This document shows, piece after piece, positions 1-6,975 of a stretch of DNA of 15,339 nucleotides. The position numbers and the translations under genes were made by a program. The notes beneath the pieces are model-generated. The model saw nothing but the letters and a program-made list of their open reading frames with translations. It ran no database searches and was not told the DNA's origin. The stretch is from the NCBI GenBank assembly GCA_002339015.1, contig DDJC01000102.1, positions 1 to 15,339 on the forward strand, given 5' to 3'. How positions within the stretch are numbered: position 1 is the stretch's first letter; each line of letters begins with the position of its first letter. The stretch comes from Burkholderiales bacterium UBA1834 (GTDB taxonomy: Bacteria; Pseudomonadota; Gammaproteobacteria; Burkholderiales; Burkholderiaceae_C).

Positions 1-98
1 TGTTAATTTTTAAAGAACATTTCGCCGGGAGGCTTTGCTTTTCAGCCCTGCCGCCCGATCTGTGTCGCTGCTTTGTTTGCAGCGCCGTGATCAGCGAA
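1..98 (-). other. Probable rRNA operon leader with boxA-like antitermination sequence
   Basis: Read on the minus strand, 19-1 is TGTTCTTTAAAAATTAACA. It starts with a close match to boxA (TGYTCTTTA), the NusB/S10 antitermination site, and matches the leader I recall in front of Burkholderiales rRNA genes. Upstream in the same leader is a perfect 6-bp stem with a 7-nt loop (66-71 pairing with 79-84). A weaker G/C-rich stem lies at about 27-58. No rRNA gene is inside the window, so the 16S gene would begin beyond position 1. The same boxA-like string can also precede 23S, but the promoter just upstream argues for the operon start. Confidence 0.55.
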
Positions 99-162
99 GA
101 ACGCAATTATGGCATGGTTTTGACAGCATGCGCAAGCCCTGTCGAAAAAAGATCAAAAAAGT
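99..162 (-). promoter_or_regulatory. Strong rRNA-type promoter with UP element, reading off the left edge
   Basis: On the minus strand a -10 hexamer CATAAT lies at 111-106. A -35-like TTGCGC lies at 135-130, giving an 18-nt spacer. Just upstream, at about 140-161, two A6 tracts (T6 on the minus strand) sit where an UP element that contacts the RNA polymerase alpha subunit would lie. The predicted start is near 99. A boxA-like leader follows downstream, which fits a stable-RNA operon promoter. The element is seen in the sequence; its assignment to an rRNA operon is inferred because the genes lie outside the window. Confidence 0.6.
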
Positions 163-412
163 TGCCTGAGCATGAGATCAGCGTGTTGTCGGACACCAGC
201 GCGCGATGGATCACCCCCGGGGCCATCAGTCATGCGCGCGGGGTTGGCCAGGGCGCGCGGCAGTTCCCGGAGTGCTTGTATTGCTCCGCATCCCACCAAC
301 AAGTGAGACACTCGCCCGGCAGCTGGCGCAACGCGCTGGCGCATCAGGCAGCGCGGCCGGCCATGGCGGCGGCGGCCATACTGCGCAAAGTCGCGGGGAG
401 CGAGGTGGTGAG
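163..412. other. Intergenic stretch with no supported gene
   Basis: Between the minus-strand promoter and the start of rsmE I find no convincing coding region. The open frames here are Arg/Ala/His-rich and resemble nothing known. The frame that continues into rsmE could be extended upstream to 206, but that would add about 69 residues not expected in the RsmE family. The promoter for rsmE must lie here, but I cannot pick out a convincing -10/-35 pair. Confidence 0.5.
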
Positions 413-1162
413 GTGGGATTGCGTCTGTTCTTGAGGGATGTGGTGTTGAGCGACGGGCTGAACTTGTCGCTGCCAGAGGGTGCAGCACGGCATGTGCAGG
501 TGCTGCGCCAGCAGCCCGGGGATACGGTGCTGCTGTTCAATGGGCACGGCGGGGAATGGCCCGCTGTCATCACGCAGATGGGGCGGCGCGACGTGCAGGT
601 GACCGTGGCCTCACGGCAGGATGTGGACCGAGAATTGCCCGTGGCCGTGACCCTGGCCCTGGGCATGCCCGCCAACGACCGCATGGATGCGCTGGTGGAG
701 AAGGCCGCGGAGTTGGGGGTGGCGGGCATCCAGCCGCTGGTGTGTGAGCGCTCGGTGTTGCGTCTGGATGGCGAGCGAGCCGCCAAGAAGGTGGCGCACT
801 GGCAATCCGTGGCGGAAGCAGCCTGCGAACAGAGCGGCCGCACACGGGTGCCGGTGGTGCACGCAGTGCAGCCTCTGAAGAACTGGCTGGACGCCGTGGA
901 TGGCGGCATGCACCGGGCGTTGTTGAGTTTCGAGCCGGCCCTGTCGGGCTGGCAATGGCTGCAGCAGGCGGATCGGCTGCAGCTTCAGGCTCCGCACCCA
1001 GGGCTGTGCTTCCTCAGCGGACCGGAGGGGGGCTTGACCGATGCCGAAGAACAGCGGGCCCGGAATCTGGGGTGGACGCCGGTGGGGCTGGGTGCCAGGG
1101 TGCTGCGCGCGGACACGGCGCCGCTGATGATGCTGTCACTGGTGGCTGGGCAGCTGCCCTGA
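413..1162 (+). CDS. rsmE: 16S rRNA (uracil(1498)-N(3))-methyltransferase RsmE
   Basis: RsmE uses S-adenosylmethionine to methylate N3 of U1498 in 16S rRNA, acting on the assembled 30S subunit in the cytoplasm. The protein has an N-terminal PUA-like part (RLFLRDVV, then a segment with AARHVQVLR). It has a C-terminal SPOUT knot with GPEGGLTDAE at about residues 203-212 and LGARVLRADTAP at 226-237, the family's SAM-binding knot motifs. At about 249 aa it is close to E. coli RsmE. I chose GTG 413 because GAGGTGG at 402-408 gives a ribosome binding site. TTG 419, two codons later, is an equal alternative, and no ATG is available near the expected N-terminus. It is a single gene facing away from the putative rRNA promoter and convergent with the THUMP methyltransferase. 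Function is certain; the start is not. Confidence 0.93.
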   Translation: MGLRLFLRDVVLSDGLNLSLPEGAARHVQVLRQQPGDTVLLFNGHGGEWPAVITQMGRRDVQVTVASRQDVDRELPVAVTLALGMPANDRMDALVEKAAELGVAGIQPLVCERSVLRLDGERAAKKVAHWQSVAEAACEQSGRTRVPVVHAVQPLKNWLDAVDGGMHRALLSFEPALSGWQWLQQADRLQLQAPHPGLCFLSGPEGGLTDAEEQRARNLGWTPVGLGARVLRADTAPLMMLSLVAGQLP

Positions 1163-1277
1163 TCCGCAGCGCTGTTATGCCTTGCACATGGCCGAGGTGC
1201 GGGCCGGCCGGTGTGTTTGAGCACTGTCTTGACAGACGCCCGTGCTGCGCGGCGCCTGCTCGGTGCGCGCGCGGCGC
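1163..1277. other. Convergent gap between rsmE and THUMP methyltransferase gene
   Basis: In this 115-bp gap I see a short palindrome (CTGTCTTGACAG, 1224-1235) and G/C-rich repeats but no stem followed by a T-run on either strand. An intrinsic terminator is not supported. Confidence 0.4.
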
Positions 1278-2897
1278 TCAGCCTTGTCCTGCCTCAGGTT
1301 GGGCTGGCGTGCGCGCAGAGCCCGAGACCAGGTCGAAGCGAAACAAGCGGCACTCGATCGGGCCGTTGAACATGACGACGCGGCGGCTTTCCTTGAGGCG
1401 CATGGCGCTGGGCAGCTTCATGTCGGGGCTGAGCACCCAGGCAGTCCAGCCGCCGTACTGACGCTTCCAGTGCGAGGCCAGGCGGGCGAAGAAGTCGCCG
1501 GCGCCCTGCTGATCGACGAAATCTTCGCGCGCAGCACGCGACGCCCCCCCGTGGCCGGTGCCCTTGGGATCGATCCGTTCGCCATAAGGCGGATTGAACA
1601 TGAGGACGCCGCCATCCGCAGGGGCCGGGCGCTGCAGGGCATCGGCGGTTTTGAACTCGATGGCGTGCAGCACACCGGCGCGCTCGGCGTTACGGGTGGC
1701 GAAGTCGGTCATGCGGAAGGAGACGTCGCCGGTGTAGATGCGCACGGCGGGGGCATGAATGCGATCACGCGCCTGCTGCTTGAGCTGCTGCAGTCCACCC
1801 AGATGGGCGGCGAAGGGACGCAGGCGCTCGAAGGCGAAGCGGCGCTGCAGGCCGGGGGCGATGCCACAGGCGATCTGCGCGGCCTCGATGGCGATGGTGC
1901 CGGACCCACAGCAGGGGTCGAGCAAGGGGCCGTCTTCGGCGCGGCCCTTCCAGCCGGCGGCGGCGAGCATGGCGGCGGCCAGCGTTTCCTTGAGGGGCGC
2001 CTCGCCCTTGTCTTCGCGCCAACCGCGCTTGAACAGCGCCTCTCCGGAGGTGTCGACGTAAAGGTGGGCGACGTCGCCATCCAGATAGAGTTGGAGGCTC
2101 AGGTCAGGATAGCGGGTGTCGACATTGGGGCGCTCGCCGAACTGGTCGCGCAGGTGGTCGCAGACGGCGTCCTTGATGCGAAGGCCGGCGAAGTTGAGAC
2201 TCTGCAGTGGGCTATGGCGGGCAGTGACATCGACGCGCAGGGTGTGGCGAGGGGTGATCCAGTCGTCCCACTGGACGCTGCGGGCCAGGTGGTAGAGCTG
2301 GTCTTCGCTGGCGTAGGGGCCGAGGGCCACGCGCCACAGCACGCGCTGGGCCAGGCGGCTGTGCAGGTTGAGCAGGAAGACGGCGCGGACCATGGTGAGT
2401 GCCAGTTCGCTGCTCAGATCGAAGGAAAGGTCCGTGGCGCGGCGCGGCTGCGCGGAGGGGGCGATGCGCACGCCGCCGCGCTCCGGAATGATGTCCAGGG
2501 GCAGGTCATGGAGCCAGGGAGCGAGCTCTTCAGCCAGCAGGGGCTCGACGCCTGCAGCGCAAGAAAGGAAGAGCACGGGGGTGAGGTCGCGCCGAACGGT
2601 CGCGGGCACCGGGCGCCGCTGGCCGCCTTGGCCTGGACCATCGCCATAGCGGCCGCCGCCGCCATGGGCTGGCTCACGGCCAGCATCGCCTCGGTAGCCT
2701 CGCCCGCCTGCGCGCGGTACGCCGGGGCCGTCACCTCGGCCCGCATCGCGCCCCGACGAGAACCCTGGGCGCCCGGGTCCGCGGCCGGAAGCGTCGTCAT
2801 GCGGCATTGGGCCATCGCGGCGTTCTGACCCACCCCGGTCCTGCTGCGAGACGCGGGAGGGAGGGCCGGGGCGGCGACGGGGGGGCGTGGAGTTCAT
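1278..2897 (-). CDS. THUMP-domain class I SAM-dependent rRNA methyltransferase (RlmL-type) with Gly/Arg-rich tail
   Basis: The folded part, from about residue 105, starts with a ferredoxin-like/THUMP RNA-binding region. A Rossmann methyltransferase follows, with SAM-binding DPCCGSGTI (327-335) and catalytic NPPYGERI (435-442), the motif of amino-group methylases. This matches the N-terminal half of E. coli RlmKL (RlmL), which makes m2G2445 in 23S rRNA; the RlmK half is absent. Such proteins are often annotated as N6-adenine-specific DNA methylases, but the THUMP region points to RNA. The first 100 residues are low-complexity, rich in Gly, Arg, Pro and Asp with several RGG/RG-like steps, and probably disordered. 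The start is uncertain: ATG 2897 is used here, while ATG 2927 and TTG 2972 are in frame, and none has a strong ribosome binding site. It follows the DUF599 gene on the same strand. Confidence 0.87.
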   Translation of the reverse strand: MNSTPPRRRPGPPSRVSQQDRGGSERRDGPMPHDDASGRGPGRPGFSSGRDAGRGDGPGVPRAGGRGYRGDAGREPAHGGGGRYGDGPGQGGQRRPVPATVRRDLTPVLFLSCAAGVEPLLAEELAPWLHDLPLDIIPERGGVRIAPSAQPRRATDLSFDLSSELALTMVRAVFLLNLHSRLAQRVLWRVALGPYASEDQLYHLARSVQWDDWITPRHTLRVDVTARHSPLQSLNFAGLRIKDAVCDHLRDQFGERPNVDTRYPDLSLQLYLDGDVAHLYVDTSGEALFKRGWREDKGEAPLKETLAAAMLAAAGWKGRAEDGPLLDPCCGSGTIAIEAAQIACGIAPGLQRRFAFERLRPFAAHLGGLQQLKQQARDRIHAPAVRIYTGDVSFRMTDFATRNAERAGVLHAIEFKTADALQRPAPADGGVLMFNPPYGERIDPKGTGHGGASRAAREDFVDQQGAGDFFARLASHWKRQYGGWTAWVLSPDMKLPSAMRLKESRRVVMFNGPIECRLFRFDLVSGSARTPAQPEAGQG

Positions 2898-2993
2898 GGC
2901 GGAAGGATAGCGGCTGGGGGCCGGCATCGCAGCCCCCCGGGGTTGTGAGGCGGTGGGGGCTCGCTCAGACAAGCGCCCCGGCCCAGGCTTCGC

Positions 2994-3731
2994 TCAGAGA
3001 TGTCCGGGCGCATCCTCGCGCAGGATGGCGGACACGTCGGAGCGGAACTCGCGGCGGAACAGCACCCACAGCACGGCCAGGGTGAGCAGCATGAAGACAC
3101 CCGGTGAAATGAACCACCCGATGACCGCAAAGGACATGTAATAGGCGCGCAGGCCATCGGCGAAGCTTTCGGCGGCCAGGCCCATGAGGCGCCCGGCGCG
3201 ATCAGCGTACTCCTCCCGGTCGGCCACGCCGCTGTCGAAGACAGAGACGTTCGGTGCCGCGCCGACCACGATGGCGCCGAACGAATAGACCCGCATCGAC
3301 CAGGTGAACCGGAAGAAGGCGTAGATGAAGACCACCAGCAACGTGATGATCTTCAGGTCGAAGATGAGCATGGAGGTGCGCGCGGCGAAGGGCAGATCCT
3401 GCACCAGCACATTGGCCTTGTCGCTGGTGCCCAGCACGGCCAGCAGACCACCGAGCACCAGGATGGTGGTCGAGGCCCAGAAGGACGGGCTGGCCGACAG
3501 GTTCTGCACCACAGCGGCATCGACGATGCGCTGATCGCGGAAGGTGACCTGGCGCATCCACAGCTTGCGGTAGTGGTTGGTGCTGGCCAGCAGGGTGCGC
3601 TGGACCTTGGCGCGCCAGTCGGCGAAGAGGGCATAGCCGATCCAGCCGATGATGAACAGCGCCAGCGCCGCCCAGTCCTGCCAGGGCAGGACGGCGATGA
3701 GGTTGGTGATCAGGGTGGGCAACTGCGGCAT
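2994..3731 (-). CDS. DUF599 family integral membrane protein
   Basis: This 245-aa protein has hydrophobic segments at about residues 18-38, 82-103, 117-140, 148-162 and 198-228, so it is an inner-membrane protein with four or five spans. The arrangement RKLWMRQV near residue 56, NLSASPSFWAST near 77 and FFRFTWSMRVYSF near 138 is typical of the DUF599 family, whose function is not known. It begins 57 nt downstream of the rpoN stop, on the same strand, so it may be cotranscribed. A 6-bp hairpin lies in the gap. I see no clear ribosome binding site before ATG 3731. The family call is by recognition of conserved segments; no role can be inferred from the neighbours. Confidence 0.82.
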   Translation of the reverse strand: MPQLPTLITNLIAVLPWQDWAALALFIIGWIGYALFADWRAKVQRTLLASTNHYRKLWMRQVTFRDQRIVDAAVVQNLSASPSFWASTTILVLGGLLAVLGTSDKANVLVQDLPFAARTSMLIFDLKIITLLVVFIYAFFRFTWSMRVYSFGAIVVGAAPNVSVFDSGVADREEYADRAGRLMGLAAESFADGLRAYYMSFAVIGWFISPGVFMLLTLAVLWVLFRREFRSDVSAILREDAPGHL

Positions 3732-3766
3732 GAAAGCGTGGCGAAAGGGGACGGACGGCGGGACCT

Positions 3767-3785
3767 GCCTGGATGAGGCCCAGGC
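3767..3785 (-). other. Stem-loop just after rpoN
   Basis: GCCTGG (3767-3772) and CCAGGC (3780-3785) form a perfect 6-bp stem with a 7-nt loop, immediately after the rpoN stop codon. There is no T-run on the downstream side, so it is not a canonical intrinsic terminator. It could be an mRNA 3'-end stabiliser or a weak attenuator between rpoN and the DUF599 gene. Confidence 0.35.
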
Positions 3786-3788
3786 TGA

Positions 3789-5336
3789 TCAAAGCGCCTT
3801 GCGCAGGTTGGCCGGGGCGATCTTGAGGGCTTCGCGGTACTTGGCCACGGTGCGGCGCGCCACCTGGATGCCCTGCTCCTCGAGCATGCTGCTGAGCTGG
3901 CTGTCGGACAAGGGCTTCTTGGCGTCTTCGGCCGACACGAGCTGCTTGATCAGTGCGCGCACCGCGGTGCTGGAGGCATTGCCGCCGGCCTCGGTGTTGA
4001 GCGAGGAGCCGAAGAAGTACTTGAGTTCGAAGGTGCCGAACGGCGTGTTCATGTACTTGGCCGTGGTCACGCGCGAGATGGTCGATTCGTGCAGGCCGAG
4101 CTCGTCGGCGATCTCGCGCAGCACCAGGGGCTTCATCGCGATCTCGCCATGGGTGAAGAAATTCTTCTGGCGATCGACGATGGCCTGGGAGACACGCAGG
4201 ATGGTGTCGAAGCGCTGCTGGATGTTCTTGACGAACCAGCGGGCCTCCTGCAGGCGCGAGCTCATCGTGGAGTGGCCTTCGGAGGCGGCACTGCCACGGG
4301 GCGCACGGCTTTGCTTGAGGGCCTGCGCGTACAGGTCATTGATGCGCAGCTTGGGCATCACATCCGGATTGAGCACGACCTTGAAGCCACGCCCCGACTT
4401 CTGCACGATGACATCGGGCACGATGATGTTGGCCTCGGCACGTGTGAAGGCGCGGCCCGGCTTGGGCTCGAGCTGCACGATCATGCCCTGCGCCTCCCTG
4501 AGCAGGGCCTCGTCGGCGCCGGTGGCCGCCATGAGCTTCTTGAAGTCGCGGCGGGCCAGCAGTTCGAGGTGGCTCTTGCAGATCAGGATGGCGATGGCCT
4601 GGGCCTCGCAGCGCTCGCGGGCACGCAGCTGCAGGATCAGGCACTCGGACAGGTCGGCCGCGCCCACGCCCAGCGGATCGAGGTTCTGCAGCCAGCGCAG
4701 GGCGCAGCGCAGGCGCGAGAGCACCTCGTCGCGCATCTCTTCGTCGGCGTCCTCGGTCAGCAGGGATTCAGCGATTTCTTCGAGCGGGTCGGCCAGGTAG
4801 CCGTCTTCGTTCAGGGACTCGATGAGCATGTCGACCGCGGCCATGTCGGGCGCGGACAGGCGGGTGCCGCGCAGCTGCTGGCGCAGGTGCTCGGCCAGGC
4901 TGATGGCAACGCTGTTGCGCTCGAGCGGGTCGAAATCGTCGTCATCGTTGTTGCGCGAGGGCGTTTCGCGGATGCCGTCGAAGTCGTCGCGCTCCGTGCC
5001 GTTCTCCCAGTCGTCGCGCTCGGTGGTGCCGAGTTCGGCCGTGTCCAGGCCGCTGCCCTCCGCCGGGGATTCGCTTTCGCTGGAGGACGCGCTTTCGGTG
5101 TCGCGGGTCTCGTCACGCTGCAGGCGTTCGGACTGCTGGCGCTCCGCATCCAGGCTGACCAGGCTGTTGTCGAAACCGCCTTCGTCTTCCGGCTCCAGAA
5201 AGGGGTTCTGCTCCAGCATCTGCTCGACCTCTTGATGGAGTTCGAGCGTGGACAGCTGCAGCAGGCGGATGGACTGCTGCAGCTGCGGCGTGAGTGCCAG
5301 ATGCTGCGAGAGCCGGAACTGCAAGGAGGGCTTCAT
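3789..5336 (-). CDS. rpoN: RNA polymerase sigma-54 factor RpoN
   Basis: RpoN directs RNA polymerase to -24/-12 promoters that need an AAA+ activator. All family regions are visible. Region I, residues 1-48, is Gln/Leu-rich and begins MKPSLQFRLSQHLALTPQLQQSIRLLQ (positions about 1-27; key Q and L repeats). An acidic region II spans about 50-145. The core-binding domain follows at about 150-340, then the helix-turn-helix around 390-425 (GLHESTISRVT). The RpoN box ARRTVAKYRE lies at 493-502 near the C-terminus and contacts the -24 element. The 515-aa length is slightly above E. coli RpoN, mostly through the acidic region. A ribosome binding site (AAGGGG) lies in the 14-nt gap after lptB, so lptA-lptB-rpoN probably form one transcript. 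The usual downstream hpf and ptsN genes are absent. Confidence 0.97.
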   Translation of the reverse strand: MKPSLQFRLSQHLALTPQLQQSIRLLQLSTLELHQEVEQMLEQNPFLEPEDEGGFDNSLVSLDAERQQSERLQRDETRDTESASSSESESPAEGSGLDTAELGTTERDDWENGTERDDFDGIRETPSRNNDDDDFDPLERNSVAISLAEHLRQQLRGTRLSAPDMAAVDMLIESLNEDGYLADPLEEIAESLLTEDADEEMRDEVLSRLRCALRWLQNLDPLGVGAADLSECLILQLRARERCEAQAIAILICKSHLELLARRDFKKLMAATGADEALLREAQGMIVQLEPKPGRAFTRAEANIIVPDVIVQKSGRGFKVVLNPDVMPKLRINDLYAQALKQSRAPRGSAASEGHSTMSSRLQEARWFVKNIQQRFDTILRVSQAIVDRQKNFFTHGEIAMKPLVLREIADELGLHESTISRVTTAKYMNTPFGTFELKYFFGSSLNTEAGGNASSTAVRALIKQLVSAEDAKKPLSDSQLSSMLEEQGIQVARRTVAKYREALKIAPANLRKAL

Positions 5337-5350
5337 ACCGCCAGCGCCCC

Positions 5351-6145
5351 TTACATGCGGAAGTGCTCGCCCAGGTAGACCTTGCGGACCTCGGCGTTGT
5401 GGATGATCTCGGAGGGGCGGCCTTCGGCCAGCACGCGGCCCTCGCTGATGATGTAGGCGCGGTCGCAGATGCCGAGTGTTTCGCGCACGTTGTGGTCGGT
5501 GATCAGAACACCGATGCCCCGCCCCTTGAGGAAGCTGATGATGCGCTGGATCTCGATCACGGCGATCGGGTCGACGCCGGCGAAGGGTTCATCCAGCAGA
5601 ATGAAGCGTGGCTGCGTGGCCAGGGCGCGGGCGATCTCGACGCGGCGGCGCTCGCCGCCCGACAGCGCCAGCGAGGGGCTGGTGCGCAGGCGCTCGATGC
5701 TCAGGTCGTGCAGGAGGGTGTTCAGGCGCTGCTCGATCACTGCAGACGTGAGCGGCTTGCCGCGCTCGTCGACCTGCAGCTCGAGCACGGCGCGGATGTT
5801 CTCTTCCACATTGAGCTTGCGGAAGATGGACGCCTCCTGCGGCAGGTAGCTCAGGCCCATGCGTGAGCGTTGGTGGATGGGCAGGCGCTCGACGCGCTGG
5901 CCGTCGATGTCGATCATGCCGGCATCCGCGCGCACCAGGCCCACGATCATGTAGAAGCTGGTGGTCTTGCCGGCGCCGTTGGGACCCAGCAGGCCGACGA
6001 CTTCGCCGGCGCCCACGGCCACGTGGACGTCATGAACGACAGTGCGGGCGCCGTAGCGCTTCTTGAGGCCCTCGGCGCGCAGTTGGCTGGGGGCTGCCCC
6101 TGCAGGCGTTGCAGGGGTGGTGGGGACAGGCGAGAGGTCCGGCAT
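5351..6145 (-). CDS. lptB: LPS export ABC transporter ATP-binding protein LptB
   Basis: LptB is the cytoplasmic ATPase of the LptB2FGC complex, which extracts lipopolysaccharide from the inner membrane and drives it along the LptA bridge. The 264-aa protein has Walker A GPNGAGKT (54-61), the Q-loop Gln103 in LPQE, the ABC signature LSGGERRR (161-168), Walker B FILLDEP with Asp185 and Glu186, and the H-loop His218 (TDHNV). An N-terminal Pro/Ala/Thr-rich stretch of about 20 residues is extra relative to E. coli LptB. The start codon overlaps the lptA stop (TGATG, shared base 6145), which indicates translational coupling. GGAG about 10 nt upstream serves as ribosome binding site. Adjacent lptA and rpoN separate it from the similar LivG/LivF-type ATPases. 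Confidence 0.95.
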   Translation of the reverse strand: MPDLSPVPTTPATPAGAAPSQLRAEGLKKRYGARTVVHDVHVAVGAGEVVGLLGPNGAGKTTSFYMIVGLVRADAGMIDIDGQRVERLPIHQRSRMGLSYLPQEASIFRKLNVEENIRAVLELQVDERGKPLTSAVIEQRLNTLLHDLSIERLRTSPSLALSGGERRRVEIARALATQPRFILLDEPFAGVDPIAVIEIQRIISFLKGRGIGVLITDHNVRETLGICDRAYIISEGRVLAEGRPSEIIHNAEVRKVYLGEHFRM

Positions 6146-6867
6146 CAGCGGGTGCTCTCCAGGGCCGGTTGCGACAAGGTGCCCGAAGGGGCCAGCCGGG
6201 CGCCGTCACGCGGGGCTGTACTGCGCGGCGCGGACGCGGGATCGTTGCGAGGTGCGATCACGCCGCGCACGCGGCCGCCCGCAGCGGGCGATCCCGTGGT
6301 GCCGCCGCCACTGCTGCCACCAGCCACCTGGAAAACCTCGGTGCGGTTGTCGTAGACGATGCTCTGGCCCACGACCTCGTCGGCCACCGTGGCGCCATTG
6401 AGACGACGCATGACAGCGCGCCCCTTGAAGTAGACCTTGTCGCTCTGGCCGTCGTACTCGATGCGCTCTGCCTCGCCTTCGATGTATTCATCCAGCCCCT
6501 GGCGTCGCTGGCGGAAGTAGGCACGCCCGCCAGCACCGTTGGTGGCCACAGCCGTCTGGGAACCATCGGCCTGCTGGCGCACCTCGACCCTGGCCGCGCG
6601 CAGCACGATGGTGCCCTTGGTGATCTCGACGTTGCCGGTGAGCACGTTGACACGCTGGTTGTCATCAACCCGGGCGTTGTCGGCCGCGAAATTGAGGGGC
6701 TGGAAGCGGTCTGAGCTGTCAGCCCAGGCCGGTTGGGTACCCAGGACGCCACCAAGCGTCAGGGCCAGACCAAGCATCATGGCGGTGCGCCAGCGATGAA
6801 GGGCAGTGGGGAGCAGGGAGAACACGTGCATGTGGCGCGCCACTATCGGCATGAATTTTGCATTCAT
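6145..6867 (-). CDS. lptA: Lipopolysaccharide transport periplasmic protein LptA
   Basis: LptA (OstA-like) polymerises into the periplasmic bridge that carries lipopolysaccharide to the LptDE translocon. A hydrophobic signal segment at about residues 29-44 ends in QPAWA, with predicted cleavage after residue 49. The OstA beta-jellyroll follows (PLNFAADNARVDD, TGNVEITKGTIVLRA, RIEYDGQSDKVYFKG), to about residue 190. The last 50 residues are Gly/Ser/Pro/Arg-rich and probably unstructured. The start is uncertain. ATG 6867 overlaps a possible -10 (TAGAAT, 6871-6866), while in-frame ATGs at 6852 and 6831 also leave a complete signal peptide. It is coupled to lptB. lptC, normally the gene before lptA, is not here: the next gene upstream is dsbA. 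Confidence 0.9.
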   Translation of the reverse strand: MNAKFMPIVARHMHVFSLLPTALHRWRTAMMLGLALTLGGVLGTQPAWADSSDRFQPLNFAADNARVDDNQRVNVLTGNVEITKGTIVLRAARVEVRQQADGSQTAVATNGAGGRAYFRQRRQGLDEYIEGEAERIEYDGQSDKVYFKGRAVMRRLNGATVADEVVGQSIVYDNRTEVFQVAGGSSGGGTTGSPAAGGRVRGVIAPRNDPASAPRSTAPRDGARLAPSGTLSQPALESTR

Positions 6868-6871
6868 TCTA
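6866..6871 (-). promoter_or_regulatory. Possible -10 element before lptA
   Basis: The minus strand reads TAGAAT at 6871-6866, a 5-of-6 match to TATAAT, at the end of the gap between dsbA and lptA. No good -35 lies 16-18 nt upstream. If real, transcription would start near 6859 and LptA translation would have to begin at ATG 6852 or 6831 rather than 6867. Confidence 0.3.
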
Positions 6872-6943
6872 GCCGCGAAGCCCGTGGCATGGACAGAGCC
6901 CGAGTGGGATGTCCGTGCAAATCATCCGGAAAGAGCCGGTGAG

Positions 6944-6962
6944 GGCCCCGCGAACGGGGGCC
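6944..6962 (-). terminator. GC-rich hairpin after dsbA, possible terminator without U-tract
   Basis: On the minus strand a stem with a TTCG loop forms 13-31 nt after the dsbA stop. Five perfect pairs (46-50 with 55-59, prefix 69) are closed by two more G-C pairs across one bulged base. No T-run follows, so intrinsic termination would be inefficient; mRNA end protection or a Rho-assisted end is as likely. It marks a plausible boundary between argS-SPOR-dsbA and lptA-lptB-rpoN. Confidence 0.4.
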
Positions 6963-6975
6963 TTAGATGGGCTAT

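Noticed and set aside
206..412. Upstream extension of the rsmE frame
   Set aside because: The extra residues do not resemble the RsmE N-terminus, and the family length is met from 413 or 419.
1242..2828. A 528-codon plus-strand open frame opposite the THUMP methyltransferase gene
   Set aside because: No recognisable motif is present, and the opposite strand carries clear SAM-binding and NPPY motifs. It is a codon-bias shadow.
4089..5378. A 429-codon plus-strand open frame opposite rpoN
   Set aside because: It is antisense to a complete RpoN, including the RpoN box, and has no domain of its own.
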